DNA of 64,000 nt, taken from contig NZ_CAKAKO010000004.1 in assembly GCF_916700565.1 (NCBI RefSeq), forward strand, positions 682,001-746,000. Reading direction: 5' to 3'. This DNA is from Xenophilus sp. Marseille-Q4582 (GTDB lineage Bacteria; Pseudomonadota; Gammaproteobacteria; Burkholderiales; Burkholderiaceae_C). Under the pieces are notes generated by a model. It was given only the letters and a program-made list of their open reading frames with translations. It did not search any database and was not told where the DNA came from. Below are positions 1 through 8,993 of the stretch, piece after piece; positions within the stretch are counted from its first letter, which is position 1, and every line of letters begins with the position of its first letter. A program made the position numbers and the translations under genes.

Positions 1-399
1 TGCGGCGCGGGCAGCCCAGCCGCAAGGCGGGGCCCACGCAACCCGCCAGGGCGGCGAGCGGACACGAGGAAGTCAGCGAAGACATGGCGTGCAAGTCTAG
101 GCCGCCACGCGCCGAAAAGCCATGAAGCCCCCAAGGGCTCTGCCAGATTGGAAAGTGCGCGAGCAGCCTCGGGCGCATGGGGGCAGCAGCGGCTCAACGT
201 GGGGCGAACCGGTTTTTGGGGCTTGGCGTTGCGCAGAGTGGCAAGGCGGATTCCGACGACGAAGCACGTCTCGGAATCGCTGAAGAGATTCACCGCTCCA
301 ACCGCTCCAACCGCTCAAGCAGGCGGCCCCCACGCGCGCCCATCGGCCTGGCCATGCGCTGCGCAAGGCCCGGGCCGCAGGCGGATCGGCGCGCAACGG
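1..399. other. No supported gene
   Basis: No reading frame here has convincing protein character; the open frames are GC-rich shadows with arginine/alanine/proline-biased translations. One small tandem repeat is visible, three copies of a CAACCGCTC-like 9-mer at about 291-318. The stretch lies downstream of the leftward gene that ends at 400. Confidence 0.5.
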
Positions 400-702
400 T
401 CAGAGCGCGACGCGATGCGGCGCTGCCGGCGGGGTGCGCGGCGGCGCGAAGCCGTCGCTGTCGTTGACTGCGGCGCGCTGCACGAGCGGACGCGGGCGGC
501 GCGCCGGTGGCGGGCCGGGGTGGGAAATGAGCGCGAGCCGGTTGTTGGCCGCGCGGCGCAGCGCCACCACGGCGGCGATGGCGCCCGGCGCAGGCGCCAG
601 CCGGCCGCCCTGCGTGCTCTGGTGCAGGCGGTGCACGGCCTCGTAGGCGCTGCGTTCGGCCTCGATCCAGGCTGCGAAGTTCGGGTCTCTGACGTCGTCC
701 AT
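400..702 (-). CDS. Small hypothetical protein
   Basis: A 100-residue protein of unknown function. The start at 702 is chosen because it gives a normal N-terminus (MDDVRDPNFAAWIEAE) and has a GAGGA-like ribosome site just upstream. The longer frame from 795 adds a basic, atypical extension. Residues 1-60 look like a compact helical domain; the tail is proline/arginine-rich and low in complexity. It is divergent from the glycosidase gene at 1003. No family is recognised, and the low-complexity tail leaves some doubt about the true C-terminus. Confidence 0.45.
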   Translation of the reverse strand: MDDVRDPNFAAWIEAERSAYEAVHRLHQSTQGGRLAPAPGAIAAVVALRRAANNRLALISHPGPPPARRPRPLVQRAAVNDSDGFAPPRTPPAAPHRVAL

Positions 703-1002
703 GGCCGGTCCTCGGATGCAATCGCGCGGACGACATGAAGGAAGGAAGAGAGGGCGTCGGCCGGCAATATGCACACTAGAAACACTTGCTTTCACAGCGT
801 GTAGGAGGGCATGACCCCGCCCGGTCGGACGCGCGGCGCCGCGCAGGGGCGTGTTCCCGTCCCGAATGATCCGGCGCCACCGCAGGGCGGTGGGCTTTCG
901 TGTCGGCGCCTATCATGGGTCGGCATTGCACGCGCTGCCGGGGCTGGATGTCGGCCATGACAGGCCGGCGGTGCATGCCCTTCTCGGCCCCGACCCGCCC
1001 CG

Positions 1003-2208
1003 ATGACAGACCGACAGCCTGCACCCGCTCCTGCGCCCGCCCGCCTTTCCCTGGTCGATGCCTGCGCCGATGCGTCCCTCCATCTGCTCGAACGCAACCT
1101 GAGCCGCCACGGCATCCTCGCGGCCTCGCCCACCGAAGCCGCGGCCGCGCGGCGCTATACGCGCATCTTCGGGCGCGACGCGGCCATCTGCGTGATGGCC
1201 ATGTGCGGCAGCGGCAGCGCGGCGCTGGAGGCGGGGGCGGTGGCCAGCCTCGACGCGCTGGCGGCGCAGCAGGCGGACAACGGCCAGATTCCCAAGTACG
1301 TGGACCCGCACGGGCAGGACGCCGATTTCTGGTACCTGGGCTGCATCGACGCCACGCTGTGGTGGCTGATCGCGGTCGATCACGTGCGCGCGAGCGGGCG
1401 GGTCGAAGCCGGCCGCTGGGGTGCGCAGGTGGCGCTGGCACTGCAGTGGCTGCACGCGCAGGAGCACCAGCATTTCCGGCTGCTGCAGCAGAACGAGGCC
1501 AGCGACTGGGCCGACATCATGCCGCGCTCGGGCTTCGTGCTCTACACCAACGCGCTGTGGTTCGAGGTCAAGCGCCGCTTCGGACTGCCGCATGCCGAGG
1601 CCACGCGGCACCATTTCAATCACCTGTTCAACCCTTTCCAGCGCGACCTGCCCGAGTACCACCGCGGCCGCTTGCTGCGCCACTATGCGCGCCGCGGCCG
1701 CCGCGACCCGGGCATGTACCTGAGCTTCGTGAACCTGTCGTTCGTGGGGGACGAGGGCGACGTGTTCGGCAATTTGCTGGCGCTGCTGTTCGGCCTGGCC
1801 GACGAGGCGATGGCCCACCGCATCGTGCACACCGTCGAGCGCGCCCAGGCGGCCGAGCCCTGGCCCGTGCGCGTCGCGCTGCATCCGTTGTCGCCGGGGC
1901 ATCCGCTGTGGCGGGCCTACATGGGCCGCCATCAGCAGAACCTGGCGCACCAGTACCACAACGGCGGTCTCTGGCCTTTCGTGGGCGGCTACTGGGTGAT
2001 GGCCCTGGCGCGCCTGGGCCGCGTGCAGGCCGCGCGCGCGGCGCTGGAGCAGCTGGCCGCCGCCAACGCGCAGGCCGATTGGCGCTTCACCGAATGGTTC
2101 CACGGCCGCACGCTGGCGCCCATGGGCATGGCGGGGCAGAGCTGGAATGCGGCCACCTTTCTGCTGGCGCGGGAAGCGGTCGCGCAGGCGGCAGGCGAAG
2201 AGGGCTGA
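1003..2208 (+). CDS. GH100-like / amylo-alpha-1,6-glucosidase-like six-hairpin glycosidase
   Basis: A 401-residue protein of the (alpha/alpha)6-toroid glycosidase type. Visible blocks are YTRIFGRDAA near residue 55, NGQIPKYVDPHGQDADFWY near 95 followed by CIDATLWWL, GLWPFVGGYWV near 325, and a C-terminal EWFHGR...GQSWNAATFLLA block. The IFGRD and D-x-LWW blocks resemble the catalytic regions of neutral/alkaline invertases (GH100) and debranching glucosidases. It has no signal peptide, so it should be cytoplasmic. Its position beside the glycogen/trehalose operon suggests glucan or sucrose turnover, but the exact substrate cannot be read from the sequence. The ribosome site at this start is weak. 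Confidence 0.7.
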   Translation: MTDRQPAPAPAPARLSLVDACADASLHLLERNLSRHGILAASPTEAAAARRYTRIFGRDAAICVMAMCGSGSAALEAGAVASLDALAAQQADNGQIPKYVDPHGQDADFWYLGCIDATLWWLIAVDHVRASGRVEAGRWGAQVALALQWLHAQEHQHFRLLQQNEASDWADIMPRSGFVLYTNALWFEVKRRFGLPHAEATRHHFNHLFNPFQRDLPEYHRGRLLRHYARRGRRDPGMYLSFVNLSFVGDEGDVFGNLLALLFGLADEAMAHRIVHTVERAQAAEPWPVRVALHPLSPGHPLWRAYMGRHQQNLAHQYHNGGLWPFVGGYWVMALARLGRVQAARAALEQLAAANAQADWRFTEWFHGRTLAPMGMAGQSWNAATFLLAREAVAQAAGEEG

Positions 2209-2293
2209 TCCAGCCTCACGAGGGTGGGCCAAGGAGGGCGGCGCCCAACCCGTGGTCGCCTCACGCGCGGGCGGCGCGCGGGGGTGCCGTATT

Positions 2294-2381
2294 GCGCATG
2301 ACGATCCCGGGCTGGGCGGCGTGAGGGTGGCGCCCCGCGCATGACGATCCCGGGACGGGCGGCGCGAGGGGTGGCGCCCCG
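2294..2381 (+). repeat. Tandem 43/44-bp partial copies of the structured repeat's end
   Basis: Two successive units begin GCGCATGACGATCCCGGG at 2294 and 2337 and both end in GGTGGCGCCCC. A third, diverged start at 2381 (GCGCATGGCGGCCCCGGG) is the left end of the 250-bp element. The units look like iterated copies of that element's terminus. Confidence 0.75.
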
Positions 2382-2631
2382 CGCATGGCGGCCCCGGGCG
2401 GGCGGCGCGGGCTCCTACAGGGACGGTCGGCGCTGCGCGCCGACTTCGCTGCGATGCGCGCGCGGCCGGCGGCATCGCGAACTCACTTCGCGCCGCTGCG
2501 CGGCGCTGCGTTCAGACAGGCGCGATGAGTCAGATCACGAAGCCCGCGCGACTTCGCGCGGCCCGCCGCCCGCGCTGTGCTTCTCGCCGCCCCTGAAGTC
2601 GCCCGCGCCGCCCGCCCGGGGCCGCCATGCG
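2382..2631. repeat. 250-bp structured repeat with 31-bp terminal inverted repeats (copy 1)
   Basis: The first 31 bases (2382-2412) are the exact reverse complement of the last 31 (2601-2631). Inside are two short hairpins with three-base loops: GTCGGCGC-TGC-GCGCCGAC at 2426-2444 and GCGCCGC-TGC-GCGGCGC at 2490-2506. A near-identical copy lies in the same orientation at 19406-19658, and the similarity runs about 30 bp further right (to about 2666 here, 19692 there). It has no coding sequence. It looks like a MITE-like or REP-type intergenic element, with no transposase in the window. Confidence 0.8.
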
Positions 2632-3052
2632 TTTTGCACGTCGGTGGCTCACGAGCCGGCCCAGGCACGCTCTTGCCTCACTGGTCGTAGCGCGACGCAG
2701 GCCAAGGCCCTTGGGCCGGGGGAGGGGCGCGCCTGTGAAGCGCCGAGGAGCACAGCGAAGCCGGCCGCGCGCCTGCCGAAGGACAGGCGCGCTTCGTGAA
2801 CTGACTGGCGGCAGCTGTTCGAGCGAAGCGGTGCGAAGCAGCGCGCAGCGAGTTCTGCCGCGGGCCGGCTTCGCGCGCACCGCAGGGCAGTCGGCGTGCA
2901 GCGTCGACCGCTTCGCTTGAAGCGCCCCGGCCCCGGCCCAGGGGCCTTGGCCGGGCCACAAGCTGCAACCCAGAAGCCTCAAGCCCTGGCCTGCTTCCCG
3001 CCGAGGCCTCTCGCAGCGGCCGGCTTCGCAACCCGGGTGCGACGGCCGGCGC
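2632..3052. other. Intergenic region with repeat-like GC-rich sequence
   Basis: About 420 bp without a credible gene. The first 35 bases continue the homology with the sequence after the second structured repeat. The rest is rich in short CG-rich inverted motifs, with no clear terminator or promoter. It separates the GH100-like gene from the end of the leftward storage-sugar operon. Confidence 0.5.
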
Positions 3053-3766
3053 TCAGCCCTGTGTATCCAGCCAGCGTGCCACCGTGTCCCGGAAGTCGTC
3101 CCCCGGCTCCGCCGTCGTCACGCCCGCTGGCGCGCGGCCCAGCGTCGCCAGGTTGCGGTCGCGTGCGCGCGAGAAGGCGTGGAAGTAATCCACGTGCAGG
3201 CTGTGGTGCGCGAGGTCTTCGCCCGGGCTGTCCACGATCCACACCTGGCCCAGGTACTGGCCGGCGGCACACAGCGCGAGGTTGTCGTTGGGCGCCAGGC
3301 GGAACGGGCTGGGCGAACGCGCGAGGCGGTCGTCCAGCTGCGCCTTGGGCAGGTCCCAGCCAGCGTCGGGGTAGACGCGCGGCGAGCGCAGCAGCATGCG
3401 GTCGATGGCGCGGCGCTGGCTCAGCAGCGTGGCGAGATAGGCGCCGTAGCCCGAGGCGATCACCCAGACCGGGGGCTCCACCGGTGCGTGCAGGGCGCAG
3501 GCCCGCGCGCGCAGGCGGTCGTATTCGTCGGCCAGCGCGCGCAGGTGTTCGCGGCGCGTGCGCTCGTCGCCCGAATGCCCCCGGCAGACGCTGACGGTGC
3601 CGCAGCCGTGCGCGGTTGCGAGATCGGCAATGGCGTCGATGTCGTCGGCCTGCGGCGCGTCGCGGTCGCCGACCAGCAGCAGGCAGGGCGCGAGCGCCGC
3701 CGTCGCCTGCGCCAGCGGGTAGATGGACCAGGAAGCGGCAGGTGCGGCGGCGGCAAGGGCAGGCAT
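3053..3766 (-). CDS. Alpha/beta-hydrolase-fold protein, atypical nucleophile elbow
   Basis: A 237-residue protein, last in the leftward storage-sugar cluster, 124 bp after the malQ-treY stop. The start at 3766 (MPALAAAAP) gives a clean N-terminus; upstream codons in the frame are arginine/cysteine-rich and unlikely. The pattern CLLLVGDRDAP, VWVIASGYGAYLATLL, then VWIVDSPGEDLAHHSLH near the end follows an alpha/beta hydrolase core. The position expected to hold the GxSxG serine reads as SGYGAY, with glycine where serine is usual. A histidine pair (HHSLH) sits near the expected catalytic histidine. It may be a non-enzymatic member or use other residues. Its role in sugar storage is unknown. Confidence 0.6.
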   Translation of the reverse strand: MPALAAAAPAASWSIYPLAQATAALAPCLLLVGDRDAPQADDIDAIADLATAHGCGTVSVCRGHSGDERTRREHLRALADEYDRLRARACALHAPVEPPVWVIASGYGAYLATLLSQRRAIDRMLLRSPRVYPDAGWDLPKAQLDDRLARSPSPFRLAPNDNLALCAAGQYLGQVWIVDSPGEDLAHHSLHVDYFHAFSRARDRNLATLGRAPAGVTTAEPGDDFRDTVARWLDTQG

Positions 3767-3890
3767 GGTCGTCTCGTGTGCGGTGCGGAGTGACTGCTTA
3801 TGGCGCGCCGTATCTGACACGCGTGTCGGACGAGGCGCCGCGAGGGCGCCGGTGTCCGGCGGCGTGCGCCCACCGCGCGGTGGTGCGCCT

Positions 3891-6800
3891 TTACACGGCC
3901 TCCAGCACCGCGCACGGCAGCGCCGCGAGCAGCGTGCGCACCGGCAGCCGCTCGCCGGCCGCATGCGTGCGGCCGGTCAGCACGTCGCGCCAGCGCTGCC
4001 CCTGGCTCACCTCCAGGGCCGGCAGGCGCACGCTGGCTTCCCGCCAGGGCGAGGCGTCCCAGGGGCCGGCCGGGGCGGCGGCCGACCAGGGATCGCCCGC
4101 CGCGCCGCTCTGGCGCGCGAAGAAGCGGCCGCCGAGCACCAGCACGCGGCCCGCCTCGCTGCGGCGCTGGAAGGCGATGCAGGCGTCCGCGGCCGGGCCG
4201 TCCACCGCCCAGGGTTCGTGCCCGCCGTCGCGGAACACGGGCCAGGCGCGCGCGCGCAAGTCCAGCAGCCGGGACGTGATCCACAGCTTGGCATCGTCCA
4301 GCGCGGCGGCGCCCAGCACCGCGCCTTCGGCCGTGAAGGGCGCCTCGCTGTCCAGCGCCTGCAGGCGCGCCGCGCGCGCGGCATAGTCCACCGGGCGTCG
4401 GTTGTCGGGGTCCACCAGGCTGAAGTCGAAGACCTCGTTGCCCTGGTACAGGTCGGGCACGCCCACGCTGGTGTACTTGAGCATCACCAGCACCAGGCTG
4501 TTGAGCCCGCCGTACCAGCGCACGGTGCGCGCGAGCGCCTCGAAGTCGGTCCAGAAGGCGGCATTGCCCTGCCGGTCCAGCACGCCGCGCACGAAATGCT
4601 CGAGCGCCTCTTCGTAGGCGGCCTGCGGCTGCAGCCAGCTGGTGTGCACCTTGGCCTCGCGCGCGGCCTTGCGCGCATAGGCGGCGATGCGGTCGGCGTA
4701 GGTGGCCGCGTCTTGCGCGGGCTGCCACGAACCGACGAGCGTCTGGTACAGCAGGAATTCGTCGGCGCGCGCGGGCGCGACGCCGAAGCGCTCGGCCGCC
4801 CCGGACCGCAGCCCGGCATGGAAGGCGCGCCAGCGGCGCAGCGCCAGGCGCCAGGCAGCCGGCATCTCCGACAGCACGTCGATGCGCGTGCGCACGTCCT
4901 CCGACCGCTTGTTGTCGTGCGTGGAGGTGGCCAGCATCGTGTGCGGCCAGTGCCGCGCGCGTTCCTGGCTCGCGGTGTGGAACTGCGCGAGCGTCAGGCC
5001 GAACTGCGCCGGCTCGCCGCCCACCTCGTTCAGGGCGACCAGCGGGAAGTAGCGGTAGAAGGCCGCATCCTCCACGCCCTTGGCCGCCACCGGCGCGGTG
5101 AACTGCTGGAAGCGGGCCGCGAAGCGCTCGGCCAGCGCGCGCACCTCGCGCGCCTGGGCCGGGTCGGCCGGCAGCGGCGTGCGGCACAGCATCGCGTCCT
5201 GCAGGAAGTCGAACACCGTGGTGTCCGCCAGCTCGCTGCGCGCGCGGGCCGCGTTCACGGCTTCGGTGACGAAGCGCTCGTCCTGCGGCGTGAAGCCGGC
5301 GCCGGTCACGTAGCTGCGGTACACGCTCATGTGCGCCGCCACGTCGGCCAGCGCGCGGCGCAGGTTGCCCAGCGTGTAGTCGCGCGTGGCGCGGTCGGCG
5401 CGCGCCAGCCGCAGCAGCAGGGCGCCGAGCACCTGCAGGTCCGAGGCCAGTGCGTTGTGGGCCACCGCGCGCTTGCTGCGCAGCACCGTCTCCTCGTAGG
5501 GCTCGCGCAGGCCCGTGAAGGTCTGCCAGGCCCGGCCGAAGGCGGCCTCGGCCGTGGTGTCGATCAGCACGCCGTTGGCCACGTTGGCGAAGCGGTAGCC
5601 CGTGGTGCCATGCACGCACCAGCTCAGCGGCACTTCCTCGTGGCCGGCGGCGATTTTCTCGGCCACCACGTACAGCGGCCGCTCGGGCCGGCCGTCCGCC
5701 GCCGGGCCCGGCGGCGGCAGGCCCACGCGGCGCGCATAGCCGGCCTGCAGGCGGGCGAAGTAGGTGGCGGGGTCGCGCAGGCCGTCGGGGTGGTCGATGC
5801 GCAGCCCTTCCACCCAGCCGCGCGCGGCCAGGTCCAGCGCCAGGCCCTGCGTGGCTTCGAACACCTCGGGTTCTTCCACGCGCAAGGCGGCCAGCTCGTT
5901 GATGTCGAAGAAGCGGCGGTAGTTGATCTCGTCCGAGGCCACGCACCAGAAGGCCAGGCGGTAATGCTGGCGCTCCAGCAGGCCGTGCAGCGCGTCGCGC
6001 GCGCGCGGCCGGTTCCAGGCGCGCAGGGCCTCGTCCAGCGCTTGGTGCCCCGCCGGGGCGGCGGCCAGCGCGGCCAGGCGCGCGAAGGCCGCCTGCTTCT
6101 CGCGCTGGCGCGCGCCCGCCTCCGCGCGGCCGGGCAGGTGCGCCAGCGCGTGGCCGATGCCGTCCAGCTCGGCCTGCACGGCGGCGTCGTCGGTCAGGCC
6201 CGCGGCCCAGCGCAGCACCTCAGCATAGCTGTCCGGCGCCAGCGGGAAGCGGTGGGCGTGGTAGTGCACGGCCAGCCGGCCGCCGCCGGGCTCCAGCGCC
6301 AGCACCAGCTGGCCGTCGTCGAGCACGCGGCCGTAGGCCTCGCCCAGCACCGGGATCAGCACCTTGCCCGTGAGGGCCGGGTCCAGCGCCTCCCAGTCGA
6401 TGTCGAAGTAATGCGCGAAGGCCGATTCGGCGCCGTTTTCCAGCACGTCCATCCACCACGGGTTGTCCGCGCCCAGCACGCCCATGTGGTTGGGCACCAG
6501 GTCCAGCAACTGCCCGAGGCCGTGCTGGCGCAGCGCCTCGGAGAAGCGCGCGAAGCCGTCGAAGCCGCCCAGCTCCGGGTTGATCTCGCCATGGGCCACC
6601 ACGTCATAGCCGTGCATGCTGCCGGGCCGCGCGCGCTGGATGGGCGAGCAGTACACGTGGCTGATGCCCAGCCGGGCGAGGTAGGGCAGGATCCCGGCCG
6701 CGTCGTCGAAGGTGAAGCCCTTGTGGAACTGCAACCGGTAGGTCGCGCGCGGGATGACCGCGGTGGCGCCGGCGCTGCCGCGGCGTGGCGCGGGCCGCTC

Positions 6801-8993
6801 GCGCAGCACCGCCTCGGCGATGGCGCGCACGCGCGCGTCGGCCTGCCATCCCGCGCCGTCGGCGGCGGCCAGCGGCAGGCGGCGGCGCCAGTTGGGGTGG
6901 CCGTCCACGGTGCCGGGCAGGTTGGCCTGCTCGGCCACGTCCAGCAGGTCCTCGGCCTGCACCATCATCAGCCGCGCGGGCGAGCGCGCCAGCCAGGCAT
7001 GCACGGCGGCCACGGCGGCCGCATCCAGGTGCGGGCTGGCCAGGGCCTGCGCGACCACGTCGCGCGCCAGCAGTCCGGCGTCCTGCAGCGCGAAGAGCAG
7101 CTGCACGCGTTCTTCGGCGCGCCCCGCGAGCTGGCGGCGCGCGAGCGCCTCGTTGGGGAACAGGTCCAGCCGCACGCGTTCGGCCAGGTCGGTGCCGCGC
7201 CACCAGCCCTGCAGGGTGGCCAGGTCGTGCGTGCTCACGGCCACCAGCGCGTCCTGCGGGTAGCGGGCCGTGTCCCTGAAGGTGCCGCCCTCGCGCTCGA
7301 AGTACAGCAGGCGGTACGACAGCAGGCCGTGGCGCTGCAGCAGCGCGCGCGTGGCGTCGGCCACGGTGCCCAGGTCCTCGCCGATCACCATGCAGTGGTG
7401 GCGCTGGCTTTCCAGCGCCACGATGGCCAGCATCTCCTCGGCGTCGCAATGCAGGTAGGCGCCGTCGGCCGGGCTGCCGCCGGGCGGAATGCAGAACAGG
7501 CGCACCAGCCCCATCACGTGGTCGATGCGCAGGGCGCCCGCGCCGCGCATGTTGGCGCGCAGCGTGTCGATGAACAGGCGGTAGCCCGTCTCGCGCAGGC
7601 GCGCCGGGCGCAGCGGCGGCAGGCCCCAGTCCTGGCCCAGCGGGTTGAATTCGTCGGGCGGCGCGCCCACGCTCACCTGCGTGGCGAGCACGTCGCCCGC
7701 GCTCCAGGCGTCGGCCCCGTAGCGGTCCACCGACACCGCCTGGTCCAGGTACAGGCCGATGGCCATGCCTTCGGCGCGGCAGCGCTGGGCGGCGGCCTGC
7801 AATTGCGCATCGGCCAGCCACTGCAGCCACTGGTGGAACTCGACCTGCACCTCCTGCGCGCGGGCGAAGGCGGCGGTCCCGGGGCTGTCGGGCGCGCGCA
7901 GCGCCTCGGGCCAGCAGGGCCAGCCCCAGGCCAGCGCGTCCAGGCCGCGGTGATGGGCCTGCAGGGCGTCGAAGAGGGCCTGGCGCTGCAGCGCCTCGCC
8001 GCGCAGGCGCACGAAGGCCTCGAACTCCGCGCGTTCCTCGGCGTCGGCACCGGCACCGTCCTCGGCCGCGCGTTGCCGCCATTGCGCGTGCACCAGCCGC
8101 AGCACTTCCAGCTTGGCCTGCGCCACGCCGGCCAGGTCCACCAGCGGCGCGGCGCGCAGCGCGGCCAGGCGGGCCTGGAAGGCCGGCGTGCCGACGCGGC
8201 GGCGCGCGGCCTCGCAGCGCCGGTAGGCCGGCACGGCTTCCACGTCGATGTACAGCGGGTTCAGGTGCTGGCGCGAGGACGGGCTGTAGGGGCTGCACTT
8301 GGACGCATCCTCGGCGAACAGCGCATGCAGCGGGTTCAGGCCGATGGCCTGCGCCCCCAGGCGCGCGGCGGTGCCGGCCAGCTCGGCGAGGTCAGTGAAG
8401 TCGCCGATGCCCCATTGCCTGTCGGAGCGCAGTGCATACAGCTGCGCGGCCACGCCCCACTGGCGCGCCACGCCCCCATCGGGCGGCAGACCGGCATCCT
8501 CGGGCAACCAGCAGCGCGCCGGCGCGGCGATGACCAGGGTCTCGCCGGCCTGGCCGGCCAGGCGCAGGCGGTGGTAGCCCAGCGGCAGGGGGCTGTCCAC
8601 CTGCGCATCCACATACGCCGGCATACCGGCCTCGCCCGGCTCGCGTAACTGCAGCACCGCCCGGCCGGCATGTTGCGTGCCTTGCTCGTCCACCAGCGTC
8701 CAGTCCAGCGCGGCCGGCAGCGGCTGCGCCAGGCGCAGCGGCACGGTCCACGGCCCCGCGTCGGCCGCCACGCGCACCACGGGCGGCAAGGCGCGGCGTG
8801 CCTGCGCCTCGTCGAAGGCGCGCACCTCGGCCGCCCAGGCGGCTTCGTCCCCCGGCGCGTGCGCCCCCATGCCGAACTGCGCCAGCAAGGCGGCCAGGTG
8901 CGCGGGCTTCACCTCGATGCGCCGTCCCCAGACATCGTCATACGCCGTGGCGAGGCCCATGCGCGCGCAGGCGCGGTGAAGGGCCTCATGCAT
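3891..8993 (-). CDS. malQ-treY: Fused 4-alpha-glucanotransferase (MalQ) and maltooligosyl-trehalose synthase (TreY)
   Basis: One uninterrupted 1700-codon frame holds two GH enzymes. Residues 1 to about 735 are MalQ (GH77): RQWGIGDF and SPYSPSSR blocks, with nucleophile D491 (LRIDH), acid/base E539 (IGEDLG) and D590 (STHDL). Residues from about 745 are TreY (GH13): TYRLQF and PNHMG blocks, nucleophile D1067 (GLRIDHPDG), E1112 (VAEKIA) and D1360 (STHDNKRSED). Both catalytic sets are present. MalQ disproportionates maltodextrins; TreY isomerises the reducing-end linkage to form a maltooligosyl-trehalose. The fusion would feed rearranged chains straight to TreY. The start overlaps the treZ stop by 8 bp. 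Both enzymes act in the cytoplasm. Confidence 0.95.
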   Translation of the reverse strand: MHEALHRACARMGLATAYDDVWGRRIEVKPAHLAALLAQFGMGAHAPGDEAAWAAEVRAFDEAQARRALPPVVRVAADAGPWTVPLRLAQPLPAALDWTLVDEQGTQHAGRAVLQLREPGEAGMPAYVDAQVDSPLPLGYHRLRLAGQAGETLVIAAPARCWLPEDAGLPPDGGVARQWGVAAQLYALRSDRQWGIGDFTDLAELAGTAARLGAQAIGLNPLHALFAEDASKCSPYSPSSRQHLNPLYIDVEAVPAYRRCEAARRRVGTPAFQARLAALRAAPLVDLAGVAQAKLEVLRLVHAQWRQRAAEDGAGADAEERAEFEAFVRLRGEALQRQALFDALQAHHRGLDALAWGWPCWPEALRAPDSPGTAAFARAQEVQVEFHQWLQWLADAQLQAAAQRCRAEGMAIGLYLDQAVSVDRYGADAWSAGDVLATQVSVGAPPDEFNPLGQDWGLPPLRPARLRETGYRLFIDTLRANMRGAGALRIDHVMGLVRLFCIPPGGSPADGAYLHCDAEEMLAIVALESQRHHCMVIGEDLGTVADATRALLQRHGLLSYRLLYFEREGGTFRDTARYPQDALVAVSTHDLATLQGWWRGTDLAERVRLDLFPNEALARRQLAGRAEERVQLLFALQDAGLLARDVVAQALASPHLDAAAVAAVHAWLARSPARLMMVQAEDLLDVAEQANLPGTVDGHPNWRRRLPLAAADGAGWQADARVRAIAEAVLRERPAPRRGSAGATAVIPRATYRLQFHKGFTFDDAAGILPYLARLGISHVYCSPIQRARPGSMHGYDVVAHGEINPELGGFDGFARFSEALRQHGLGQLLDLVPNHMGVLGADNPWWMDVLENGAESAFAHYFDIDWEALDPALTGKVLIPVLGEAYGRVLDDGQLVLALEPGGGRLAVHYHAHRFPLAPDSYAEVLRWAAGLTDDAAVQAELDGIGHALAHLPGRAEAGARQREKQAAFARLAALAAAPAGHQALDEALRAWNRPRARDALHGLLERQHYRLAFWCVASDEINYRRFFDINELAALRVEEPEVFEATQGLALDLAARGWVEGLRIDHPDGLRDPATYFARLQAGYARRVGLPPPGPAADGRPERPLYVVAEKIAAGHEEVPLSWCVHGTTGYRFANVANGVLIDTTAEAAFGRAWQTFTGLREPYEETVLRSKRAVAHNALASDLQVLGALLLRLARADRATRDYTLGNLRRALADVAAHMSVYRSYVTGAGFTPQDERFVTEAVNAARARSELADTTVFDFLQDAMLCRTPLPADPAQAREVRALAERFAARFQQFTAPVAAKGVEDAAFYRYFPLVALNEVGGEPAQFGLTLAQFHTASQERARHWPHTMLATSTHDNKRSEDVRTRIDVLSEMPAAWRLALRRWRAFHAGLRSGAAERFGVAPARADEFLLYQTLVGSWQPAQDAATYADRIAAYARKAAREAKVHTSWLQPQAAYEEALEHFVRGVLDRQGNAAFWTDFEALARTVRWYGGLNSLVLVMLKYTSVGVPDLYQGNEVFDFSLVDPDNRRPVDYAARAARLQALDSEAPFTAEGAVLGAAALDDAKLWITSRLLDLRARAWPVFRDGGHEPWAVDGPAADACIAFQRRSEAGRVLVLGGRFFARQSGAAGDPWSAAAPAGPWDASPWREASVRLPALEVSQGQRWRDVLTGRTHAAGERLPVRTLLAALPCAVLEAV

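Noticed and set aside
2341-2799. Open frames within the structured repeats, similar in both copies
   Set aside because: Similarity reflects near-identical DNA. The translations are low-complexity, and the hairpins and terminal repeats explain the sequence better.
3723-8648. A 1641-codon open frame on the plus strand
   Set aside because: It is the antisense shadow of malQ-treY in very GC-rich DNA. The translation is arginine/alanine/glutamine-rich without motifs.
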